Shown here in pieces: positions 26,488-34,087 of a stretch of DNA of 64,000 nt. Numbering within the stretch: the first letter of the stretch is position 1; every line of letters begins with the position of its first letter. Below the pieces are notes generated by a model, which was not told the origin of the DNA, did not search any database, and saw only the letters and a list, made by a program, of their open reading frames with translations. The stretch lies in NCBI GenBank assembly GCA_039725955.1, contig CP091034.1:2232001-2296000 (forward strand), given 5' to 3'. This stretch comes from Sinorhizobium sp. B11 (GTDB lineage: Bacteria > Pseudomonadota > Alphaproteobacteria > Rhizobiales > Rhizobiaceae). Made by a program: the position numbers and the translations under genes.

Positions 26488-27135
26488 CTACCCACTGGTG
26501 GGTAGCTCCGCCAGCGCATCGGGATGCTCCAGGACGAAGCGCACGAGATCAGCGGTCGTGGAGACGCCGAGCTTGCGCTTGAGATGCTTGCGGTGCGTCT
26601 CGACGGTCGCCTCGCTGATTCCGAGTTCGTCGCCGATCTCGCGATTGCTCTTGCCCGCAGCCACCAGCCGCGCCACCTCGTGTTCGCGCCGGGTCAGGCG
26701 TTCGCCTGTCGGCAGCGGACCGGTGTTGAGCAGCAGATCCCTCACGCCGCTGGAAAAATAGGTCTGCCCGCCCGCCACCGTCACGATCGCCTCCACGACC
26801 TCTGACGTCGGTACCTCCTTGAGCACGTAGCCCGCAGCACCGCGCATGATCGAAGACGAAATATACTCGCGGCTGTCGTGCATCGACAGCATGACGATAC
26901 GGCTTTCCGGGCTCTCGGCCTTGATCAGCGTTATGGCGTCGATGCCGCTGGTCTTCGGCATGTTGATATCGAGGAGCACGACGCGCGGGCGCAGTGCCCG
27001 CAGGAGCGGCAGCGCCTCGGCCACGTCGTTTGCGCCGCCAACGACGCTGACGCTGTCGTAGGTGTCGAGAACCTTCCTCAGCCCGTCGACCACGACGGGA
27101 TGGTTGTCGACCAGGAATACGGTGATCGGCGTCAT
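26488..27135 (-). CDS. mctR: Response regulator MctR (NarL/LuxR type)
   Basis: The protein has 215 residues from ATG 27135. The receiver domain has VFLVDNHPVVVDG with Asp10, the phosphoacceptor Asp56 in VVLLDINMP, and KEV at the lysine position. The C-terminal LuxR-type domain reads LTRREHEVARLVAAGKSNRE then IGDELGISEATVETHRKHLK. In R. leguminosarum the MctSR pair activates mctP; the same role is inferred here. It lies 41 bp after mctS on the same strand, and the 205-bp gap to the permease unit is where its binding site should be. Confidence 0.9.
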   Translation of the reverse strand: MTPITVFLVDNHPVVVDGLRKVLDTYDSVSVVGGANDVAEALPLLRALRPRVVLLDINMPKTSGIDAITLIKAESPESRIVMLSMHDSREYISSSIMRGAAGYVLKEVPTSEVVEAIVTVAGGQTYFSSGVRDLLLNTGPLPTGERLTRREHEVARLVAAGKSNREIGDELGISEATVETHRKHLKRKLGVSTTADLVRFVLEHPDALAELPTSG

Positions 27136-27176
27136 CGTCGTCCGCCCCTTTCACACGACCGCTTCAAGCGGCCATC

Positions 27177-28547
27177 TCATGCTGCTTTTGTCGCAGCGTC
27201 CGCTCGTGCTGCCGATCGCGGCAGCATCACCTGCAATTTCGTGCCTTTTTCCGTTCCGCCGATAATCACCATCCCGCCGAAATGCGCAACACGCTCGCGG
27301 ATGTTCTGCAGACCGAGCCCTTCGTTCTGCCTGATGAAGCCGGACGGCAGGCCGAGGCCGTTATCGGCGATCTGCATCCTGGCGCGCCCGTTCTCGCTCC
27401 ACAGCCTGATTTCCAGCGCCGTGGCCTTCGAATGCCGCTCCACATTGTTCAGCGCCTCCTGGGTGACGCGAAAAAGAGCCGTGCGCGCGTCGGGCGAGAG
27501 ATCGTCCACGAAGCTCTCCATGTCCATCGTCAGCGCCAGCCCGGTGCGCAGCGAGAATTTCTCCGCCAGGTTCTTGATGGCGGCAGCCAGCCCCATATCG
27601 TCAAGGACGCGCGGCCGCAGGTCATGCGAGATTTCGCGGATCTCGCGGATCGTGGCATTGAGCCCCTTGACGCTTTCGTCGATCGCCTCTTTCAGCTCCG
27701 TCGTTTCCGCATGTCGCCCCGCAAGCTCCATCGCGAAGCGTACGCCGAGCATGTCCTGCGAGATGCCGTCGTGCAGCTCCCGCGCTAGCCTCGCCCGTTC
27801 GGATTCCTGCGTGTCGATCACGCGCTGCGTCAGCTGCTTCAGCGCCCCGTCTGCCATCCGGCGCTCGTCGAGCGTCAGATAGAGACAGGTCGAAAAGACG
27901 ATCACCACCGCCGGAACGGCAAATAGCGCGACGATGATGAAACTCTGCCGCGTGCGCTCGCGCAGCGCCGCGTTGGCCGCCGAGGTCTGGACCGCGACAT
28001 CGTCCAGATAGGCGCCCGTACCCAGCACCCAGCCCCATTTGGGAAGTGCCACCACATAGGAGATCTTGTCGGCGACGGCTTCGGTGGAGGGTTTCTGCCA
28101 CTTGTAGCGGTGATAGCCGCCGCCGCTTCTGGCGGCAGCGACAAGCTCGCGGATGACCCGGTCGCCGTCAGGGTCCACCAGCGTCATCCAGTTCCTGCCG
28201 TTGCGGAACGCCTGCCGGGGATGGACGACATTGTTGCCGGCATAGTCGTAGACGAAGAAATATCCGTCCTTGCCGTAGTCGAGCGAATTCAGGATCGCGG
28301 CGACGCGCTCCTTGGCGGCGTCGTCATCCACCCCCGCGCCGTCATAGGTCGACTGGATGGATGACATTGCCACACCGACGAGATTGGCGATCTCCCCTTC
28401 CTTCGAGCGCAGCATCGCCTCCTCGAACGCGGCCGAATTGCTGCGTGCAAGCTTGGCCGACTGCCAGGTGAGCAGCATGGTGACCGCCAGCGTAACCACG
28501 ATCAGGGGGCCGACAGCGAGGACCAGGATTTTCGATCTGAACGTCAT
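27177..28547 (-). CDS. mctS: Sensor histidine kinase MctS with single Cache domain
   Basis: The protein has 456 residues from ATG 28547. It has TM1 at about 7-27, a periplasmic sCache_2 domain (DYGKDGYFFVYDYAGNNVVH; GWVLGTGAYLDDV), TM2 at about 202-224, a HisKA_3 helix with phosphorylated His259 in RARLARELHDGISQDM, and a HATPase domain (EALNNVERHSKA; IADNGLGLPSG; GLGLQNIRERV). Cache domains of this type bind short carboxylates directly, which fits control of a monocarboxylate permease. It is co-transcribed with mctR, 41 bp downstream. Confidence 0.9.
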   Translation of the reverse strand: MTFRSKILVLAVGPLIVVTLAVTMLLTWQSAKLARSNSAAFEEAMLRSKEGEIANLVGVAMSSIQSTYDGAGVDDDAAKERVAAILNSLDYGKDGYFFVYDYAGNNVVHPRQAFRNGRNWMTLVDPDGDRVIRELVAAARSGGGYHRYKWQKPSTEAVADKISYVVALPKWGWVLGTGAYLDDVAVQTSAANAALRERTRQSFIIVALFAVPAVVIVFSTCLYLTLDERRMADGALKQLTQRVIDTQESERARLARELHDGISQDMLGVRFAMELAGRHAETTELKEAIDESVKGLNATIREIREISHDLRPRVLDDMGLAAAIKNLAEKFSLRTGLALTMDMESFVDDLSPDARTALFRVTQEALNNVERHSKATALEIRLWSENGRARMQIADNGLGLPSGFIRQNEGLGLQNIRERVAHFGGMVIIGGTEKGTKLQVMLPRSAARADAATKAA

Positions 28548-28599
28548 TGATACTCTTCCCGTCGTTCAACCGGCGGCACAGCGGCCCCTGGTCCTTGTG

Positions 28600-28760
28600 A
28601 CGGAGTTTTGCCTTCGCCACAACATCGCCGGCCAGCCGCTCGACATCGGCGCCGGCATACAGATCGGAGAATTCTCCAGCTTCCGCAGCAATTTCACCGC
28701 GATCGGCGGCGTGGTCAACCAGGCGACAAAGGCGCAATCGCAGGCGCGGCCGGGCAAAAA
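28600..28760 (+). pseudogene. Decayed fragment of a class III cyclase gene
   Basis: The plus strand encodes IQIGEFSSFRSNFTAIGGVV then NQATKAQSQARPGK, nearly the same as the catalytic segment of the cyclase gene at 23758 (VQIGEFSSFHSDFTAIGGVV, NQAARLESQAQPGE). The DNA matches closely over about 24300-24410 and 28660-28760. Upstream, LAGIDISEPLGIGVGI of the intact gene is only dimly recognisable as IAGQPLDIGAGI. The fragment has no start or metal-binding motifs and the Arg of the active site is changed. It lies in the 280-bp gap between mctS and the TetR gene. Confidence 0.75.
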
Positions 28761-28772
28761 CACAAAAGCGCT

Positions 28773-28800
28773 TGCATTTAAATCCGAACGTTCGTATTTT
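28773..28800 (+). promoter_or_regulatory. Candidate promoter with TetR operator between -35 and -10
   Basis: TTGCAT (28773-28778) and TATTTT (28795-28800) are 16 bp apart. Between them lies the perfect 10-bp palindrome CGAACGTTCG (28785-28794), extending with one mismatched pair to 28780-28799. It is 28 bp before the TetR start codon, as expected for an autoregulatory operator that blocks RNA polymerase. Confidence 0.55.
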
Positions 28801-28827
28801 TATCCATGAAAACCGGGGCCCATATCT

Positions 28828-29397
28828 GTGACGCGAACGCGCAAGATCACCACTGACGATATTCTCGATGCTGCAGAGCGCGTGGTCGTGCGCGCTGGCG
28901 CGGCCGGGCTTTCGATCGATGCGGTCGCAAAGGAAGCCGGCGTCAGCAAGTCGCGCGTCGTCTATGACCACAAGACCAAGAGCGCGCTTCTGGAAGCGCT
29001 GGTCGATCGCCGTGTCGGGGCAGATGTCGCCCATATGCAGGAATGCGTTGACGCCGCGACGGATACCCCTCACCCGGAGCTTTACGGCCGCATTGCCGCT
29101 GCCGACAAGACGCTCGACGATACCGACCGCGCCGTGGCTATGGCGATCAGCGCCTCCATGTCGAGCGAGGAAAACCTGCAGCAGATCATCCGCAAATGGG
29201 TGGTGAGCGATCTGGCGGCCATGGCCGCCGGGCCGAAGCCGCGAGCAGCCCTGATGGCCTATCTGGCGCTGACCGGCTTCTATTGTACCGAACTTTTCGA
29301 TTTCCACCGCTGGAGCGGTGGCGAGCGCCAGCAGCTGCTCGAGGATATCCGTAACGTCTACACAACGTTTCGCGAGCCTCCTGAAACGAAGAGCTGA
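28828..29397 (+). CDS. TetR family regulator of the adjacent RND efflux genes
   Basis: The protein has 189 residues from GTG 28828; the ribosome site is weak. The DNA-binding domain is at 8-55: ITTDDILDAAERVVVRAGAA, LSIDAVAKEAGVSKSRVVYD, KTKSALLEALVDRRV. The rest is a helical ligand domain (MAISASMSSEENLQQIIRKW). It is followed after 120 bp by membrane-fusion and RND pump genes on the same strand, the usual AcrR-type layout, so repression of the pump and relief by a substrate is inferred. A candidate operator lies at 28780-28799. Confidence 0.88.
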   Translation: MTRTRKITTDDILDAAERVVVRAGAAGLSIDAVAKEAGVSKSRVVYDHKTKSALLEALVDRRVGADVAHMQECVDAATDTPHPELYGRIAAADKTLDDTDRAVAMAISASMSSEENLQQIIRKWVVSDLAAMAAGPKPRAALMAYLALTGFYCTELFDFHRWSGGERQQLLEDIRNVYTTFREPPETKS

Positions 29398-29517
29398 CCC
29401 TAGTTAAACTCCAAACCGGTTCCGGGAATGCCGTTGAGCGGTCTTTCCGATGGGAACTGCTTGGGAAAAATGACCTGAACAAGCCGCCCGGGGGGCGGCC
29501 AAAAAGGGAAAAGACTG

Positions 29518-30738
29518 ATGTTGCGCAAGACCAGACTGCCGCGCCTCAAGGCGATCATGGCAGCCACCGCCCTCCTCGCATTCACCGCTGGCGAGACGTT
29601 CGCGCAGGAAGGCATGCAGATGCCGCCGGCGGCCGTCGGCGTCGTCGAGCTGAAGGCCCATGCCGTGCCTGTGGTCAACGAGCTGCCGGGCCGCATTGCC
29701 GCCACCCGTGTTTCGGAAGTGCGCGCCCGCGTCTCCGGCATCCTGCAGGAACGCGTCTTCGAGCAAGGCACATTGGTCAAGCAGGGCGACGTGCTCTACC
29801 GCATCGATCCGCGCATCTTCCGCGTGCGGGTTGCCTCTGCTGAAGCCACATTGCAGCGCGCCAAGGCGACGCAGCAGAATGCGCGCCTGCAGCTGCAGCG
29901 CCAGCAGAACCTGAAGGAGCGCAATATCGCGACCGGCATCGATTACGATACGGCCGCCGTCGCCGTCGCCCAGGCCGATGCCGATGTGGCAAGCGCCGAA
30001 GCCGGCCTCGATGAGGCCAAGATCAATCTCGATTACACCGAGGTCCGCGCGCCGATTTCAGGCATCATCGGCGGCGCGCTGGTGACCGAGGGCGCGCTCG
30101 TGACCGCCGACGGCACCTCCAATCTGGCGCTCATCCAGCAGGTCGACCCCGTCTATGCCGACTTCACCCAGTCGGCCCAGGATCTCCTGAACCTCAAGCG
30201 CGCAGTGGCCGACGGCAAGCTTGCAAGCACGGCACCCGGTGAGGCCCGCGTCGAACTCGTCTTCGACGATGGCAGCCTCTATGCCGAGCCCGGCCGGCTG
30301 CTGTTTGCCAGCGCCAATGTCGACCCCAATACCGGACAGGTGACGCTGCGCGCCGAATTCCCCAACAAGCATGGCGATCTCCTGCCCGGCATGTATGTGC
30401 GCGTGCGCATCGAACAGGCCGTGCGCCAGGATGCGCTGACCGTGCCGCAGCGGGCTGTCACGCGAAACGAAGCCGGCCAGGCGCAGGTCTATGTGCTCGC
30501 CGAAGGCAACAAGGCGGAGCTTCGCCCCGTCACGCTCGGCCAGGTTCTCGGCTCCGAATGGGTCGTCGAGACAGGCCTGAAGCCCGGCGAAACCGTGATT
30601 GCCGATGGCGTGCAGAAGGTGCAGCCCGGCGCGACTGTCGCGCCCGAACCCTGGAAGCCGGACGCCCCGGCGGACACTTCCGCCGCACCAGCGGATGCTT
30701 CCGCGAGTGCCCCTGCTCCGGCAAAGACGGCGGAGTAA
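29518..30738 (+). CDS. RND efflux periplasmic adaptor (AcrA/MexA type)
   Basis: The protein has 406 residues from ATG 29518 behind AAAGGGAAAAG. It has a signal peptide of about 29 residues (IMAATALLAFTAGETFAQ) with no lipobox cysteine. Lipoyl-type half-motifs (RVSGILQERVFEQGTLVKQG; YTEVRAPISGIIGGALVTEG) flank a helical hairpin. Beta-barrel and membrane-proximal parts follow (VDPNTGQVTLRAEFPNKHGD; LLPGMYVRVRIEQ). The C-terminal 40 residues are a Pro/Ala/Ser tail. It links the inner-membrane pump to an outer-membrane channel; no TolC-type gene is in the window. It is six bases from the pump gene and co-transcribed with it. Confidence 0.93.
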   Translation: MLRKTRLPRLKAIMAATALLAFTAGETFAQEGMQMPPAAVGVVELKAHAVPVVNELPGRIAATRVSEVRARVSGILQERVFEQGTLVKQGDVLYRIDPRIFRVRVASAEATLQRAKATQQNARLQLQRQQNLKERNIATGIDYDTAAVAVAQADADVASAEAGLDEAKINLDYTEVRAPISGIIGGALVTEGALVTADGTSNLALIQQVDPVYADFTQSAQDLLNLKRAVADGKLASTAPGEARVELVFDDGSLYAEPGRLLFASANVDPNTGQVTLRAEFPNKHGDLLPGMYVRVRIEQAVRQDALTVPQRAVTRNEAGQAQVYVLAEGNKAELRPVTLGQVLGSEWVVETGLKPGETVIADGVQKVQPGATVAPEPWKPDAPADTSAAPADASASAPAPAKTAE

Positions 30739-30744
30739 GAGCTC

Positions 30745-33700
30745 ATGGCACAATTCTTCATCCGCAGGCCGATCCTGGCCTGGGTCTTCGCATTGTTCAT
30801 TTCGATTGCGGGCATCATCGCAATCCCCTTCCTGCCGGTCTCGCAATATCCGAAGGTCGCTCCGCCGCAGCTTTCGATCTCCACCTCCTATCCAGGTGCC
30901 TCACCGCAGGAAATCTATCAGGGCGTCACCCGCCAGATCGAGGATGAGCTGAACGGCGTCGAAGGCCTGATGTATTTCGAATCGACCTCTGATAATTCAG
31001 GCTCGGTCAGCATCAACGCCACCTTCCGCGCCGGCACCGATATCGACCAGGCCTCGGTCGACGTGCAGAACGCCATCCGCCGCGTCGAAGCCCGCCTGCC
31101 CGCGACCGTGCGTTCGCAGGGCATCAACGTGGAAGAGGCAAGCTCCGGCTTCCTGATGTTCATTGCGCTGACCTCGACGGACGGCACCCGCGATGAAGTG
31201 GCGCTCGGCGACTACATCACCCGCAACATCATCGGCGAGCTGCGCCGCATCGATGGCGTCGGCCGCGCCCAGCTCTTTGCCGCCCAGCGGGCGCTGCGCG
31301 TCTGGATCGATCCGGACAAGATGGTCGGCCTGAACCTGACGACCGACGACATCAACAACGCCATCACCGCCCAGAACGCCCAGGTCGCCGCCGGCCAGAT
31401 CGGTGCCGCACCGAACCCGGTCACCCAGGACCTGACGGCAACCGTGCTCGTTCAGGGTCAGCTGCAGACGCCGCAGCAATTCGGCGAAATCATCCTGCGC
31501 GCCAATCCCGATGGCTCCACCGTGCGCCTCAAGGATGTCGCCCGCGTCGAGCAGGGTGCGGAATCCTATAACTTTACGAGCCGCCTGAACGGCCAGCCGA
31601 GCGCGGCGATCGCCATCCAGCTCTCGTCGACCGGTAACGCCGTTGCCGTCTCCAACGCCGTCAACGCGAAGATGAAGGAGCTCTCGCGCTTCTTCCCGTC
31701 GGGCATCGAATATTCCGTTCCCTACGATACCAGCCCCTTCGTCTCGGCTTCGATCGAGAAGGTCATCCACACGCTGATCGAGGCTGTGGCCCTCGTCTTC
31801 GTGGTCATGTTCATCTTCCTGCAGAATTTCCGCTACACGGTCATCCCGACGCTCGTCGTGCCGGTGGCGCTGCTCGGCACCTGCGCGGTCATGTATGCGA
31901 CCGGCTTTTCCATCAACGTGCTCACCATGTTCGCCATGGTCCTGGCGATCGGCATCCTCGTCGATGACGCGATCGTTGTCGTCGAAAATGTCGAGCGCAT
32001 CATGGCCGAGGAAGGGCTGTCGCCAAAGGCGGCCGCCCAGAAGGCGATGAGCCAGATCACCGGCGCCATCCTCGGCATCACGCTGGTTCTCTCCTGCGTC
32101 TTCATTCCCATGGCCTTCTTCCCCGGCTCGACCGGCATCATCTACCGCCAGTTCTCGCTGACCATGGTCGTCTCGATCCTGTTCTCGGCCTTCCTGGCGC
32201 TGTCGCTGACGCCGGCCCTTTGCGCCACCTTCCTGAAACCGATCAAGCAGGGCCATCATGGCAAACGCGGCATCGGCGGCTGGTTCAACCGCAATTTCGA
32301 GCGCATCACCGCGGGTTATTCGACGACGGTGACAGGCATGGCGCGCCGCGCCGGGCGCATGATGATCGTCTATCTCGCCCTCGTCGTCGGCCTCGGCTAT
32401 CTCTTCATCAACCTGCCGACCGCCTTCGTGCCGGATGAAGACCAGGGCTTCATGATCGTCGATATCCAGGGCCCGCCGGAAGCGAGCGCCAACCGCACGA
32501 TCGAATCCATCAAGCAGGTGGAAAAGATCTTCCGCACCGAATCCGCCGTCGAAAATATCGTCGCGATCCAGGGCTTCTCCTTCTCGGGCAACGGCGCCAA
32601 TGCCGCCCTCGCCTTCGTGACGCTGAAGGACTGGGCCGACCGCGGCCCCGGCAATACCGTGCAGGAAATCGCCAACCGCGTGAACGGCCAGCTCTTCGCC
32701 CTGAAGGATGCCACCACCTTCGCGCTCTCGCCGCCGCCGATCGAAGGCTTCGGCGCCACCGGCGGCTTCTCCTTCCGTCTGCAGGACCGCGGCGGCAAGG
32801 GCCAGACCGCTCTTGTCGAGGCGGCCGGCCAGCTGATGCAGATGGCGGGCAAGAGCCCGGTCCTGACGGGCATGCGCGTCGAAGGCATGCCTGACGCAGC
32901 CCAGGTGCTGATGGTGATCGACCGCGAAAAGGCCAACACCTTCGGGATTTCGTTTGCCGATATCAACAACGCCATCACCGCCAATCTCGGCTCGTCCTAT
33001 ATCAACGACTATCCGAATACCGGCCGCATGCAGCGCGTCATCGTCCAGGCGGATGACCGCGCCCGCCTGCAGATCGACGACGTGATGAAGATCAACGTTC
33101 GCAATGCGAGCGGCGGCATGGTGCCGCTCTCTTCCTTCGCCATTGCCCAATGGCAGAAGGGCGCGCCGCAGATCGTCGGTTATAACGGCTATCCGACCGT
33201 GCGTATCTCAGGTGCGCCGGCCCCCGGCCAGTCCTCGGGCGCGGCAATCGCCGAAATGGAGCGTCTGGCCTCACAGCTGCCGGAAGGTTTCGGCTTCGAA
33301 TGGTCTGGCCAGTCGGCGGAAGAAATCACGTCAGGCAGCCAGGCGCCGATCCTCTTCAGCCTGTCGATCCTCTTTGTCTTCCTGCTTCTGGCAGGTCTCT
33401 ACGAAAGCTGGTCGATCCCGCTCTCGGTCATGCTGGTCGTGCCCCTCGGCGTCATCGGCGCGGTGGCGGCGGTGATGCTGCGCGATATGCCCAACGACAT
33501 CTACTTCAAGGTGGGCCTCATCGCGATCATCGGCCTCTCCGCCAAGAACGCCATCCTGATCGTGGAATTCGCCAAGGATTATTACGCCGAAGGCAAATCC
33601 CTGCTGGATTCCGCGATCGAAGCCGCCCGCGTCCGCTTCCGCCCGATCATCATGACCTCACTCGCCTTCACCCTCGGCGTCGTGCCGCTCGCGATCGCGA

Positions 33701-34029
33701 CCGGCCCGAGTGCGGCAAGCCAGAACGCCATCGGCACCGGCGTGCTGGGCGGCATGATCTCGGCGACGGTTTTGGCGATCTTCTTCGTCCCGGCCTTCTT
33801 CGTCTTCGTGCTGAAGCTGATGAGGACGAAGCGACCGGTCACTGAGCAGGAAACGCCCGCACCACAGGAAACCCCGCCAAAACGCCCCGACCGTCCACCC
33901 CTGACCGCAGCGGCCGGTGCGTCATGCCTCCCGGGCTCCCTTGAGGGCCTGGGAGGCAGTTTCGAAGCCCGATCTACAGCAATGCGCCACATGGGGCCGA
34001 ACGCGAGCCCCAATCCTCCCCACGAATAG
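30745..34029 (+). CDS. RND multidrug efflux pump, HAE1 family (AcrB type)
   Basis: The protein has 1094 residues from ATG 30745. The opening FFIRRPILAWVFALFISIAG is the classical TM1. Proton-relay aspartates Asp407 and Asp408 (GILVDDAIVVVENVERIM) fall at AcrB numbering, and TM11 has AKNAILIVEFAKD. Two large periplasmic loops bind substrate and a trimer is expected. Family members end near residue 1040-1050; here the last 50 or so residues (after PPKRPDRPP) are low-complexity and run through a strong hairpin at 33926, which suggests that the normal stop codon was lost by a small frameshift. Substrates are unknown. Confidence 0.93.
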   Translation: MAQFFIRRPILAWVFALFISIAGIIAIPFLPVSQYPKVAPPQLSISTSYPGASPQEIYQGVTRQIEDELNGVEGLMYFESTSDNSGSVSINATFRAGTDIDQASVDVQNAIRRVEARLPATVRSQGINVEEASSGFLMFIALTSTDGTRDEVALGDYITRNIIGELRRIDGVGRAQLFAAQRALRVWIDPDKMVGLNLTTDDINNAITAQNAQVAAGQIGAAPNPVTQDLTATVLVQGQLQTPQQFGEIILRANPDGSTVRLKDVARVEQGAESYNFTSRLNGQPSAAIAIQLSSTGNAVAVSNAVNAKMKELSRFFPSGIEYSVPYDTSPFVSASIEKVIHTLIEAVALVFVVMFIFLQNFRYTVIPTLVVPVALLGTCAVMYATGFSINVLTMFAMVLAIGILVDDAIVVVENVERIMAEEGLSPKAAAQKAMSQITGAILGITLVLSCVFIPMAFFPGSTGIIYRQFSLTMVVSILFSAFLALSLTPALCATFLKPIKQGHHGKRGIGGWFNRNFERITAGYSTTVTGMARRAGRMMIVYLALVVGLGYLFINLPTAFVPDEDQGFMIVDIQGPPEASANRTIESIKQVEKIFRTESAVENIVAIQGFSFSGNGANAALAFVTLKDWADRGPGNTVQEIANRVNGQLFALKDATTFALSPPPIEGFGATGGFSFRLQDRGGKGQTALVEAAGQLMQMAGKSPVLTGMRVEGMPDAAQVLMVIDREKANTFGISFADINNAITANLGSSYINDYPNTGRMQRVIVQADDRARLQIDDVMKINVRNASGGMVPLSSFAIAQWQKGAPQIVGYNGYPTVRISGAPAPGQSSGAAIAEMERLASQLPEGFGFEWSGQSAEEITSGSQAPILFSLSILFVFLLLAGLYESWSIPLSVMLVVPLGVIGAVAAVMLRDMPNDIYFKVGLIAIIGLSAKNAILIVEFAKDYYAEGKSLLDSAIEAARVRFRPIIMTSLAFTLGVVPLAIATGPSAASQNAIGTGVLGGMISATVLAIFFVPAFFVFVLKLMRTKRPVTEQETPAPQETPPKRPDRPPLTAAAGASCLPGSLEGLGGSFEARSTAMRHMGPNASPNPPHE
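33926..33957 (+). terminator. Terminator-like hairpin inside the extended 3' end of the RND gene
   Basis: Arms GCCTCCC (33926-33932) and GGGAGGC (33951-33957) with inner pairing CCC/GGG form a stable stem. It lies within the annotated reading frame about 70 bp before its stop. Its location suggests that it once followed the stop codon. Confidence 0.45.
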
Positions 34030-34087
34030 CAGGTCGGAGGGCGGGCCACGTGCCCGATAGCGTTGTCGGAAATTTCGATTTTCCGGA

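Noticed and set aside
28357..28809. Open frame of 150 codons over the mctS 5' end and the gap after it
   Set aside because: Its first two thirds are antisense to mctS; only the short cyclase-like part is meaningful and it has no own start.
30997..33150. Very long open frame antisense to the RND pump gene
   Set aside because: It is a mirror effect of GC-rich codon bias; the product is His/Asp/Arg-rich without a fold and the plus strand has an unmistakable AcrB-type protein. Similar antisense frames at 16388-17707, 44747-46753, 46873-48303 and 49110-51332 were rejected for the same reason.
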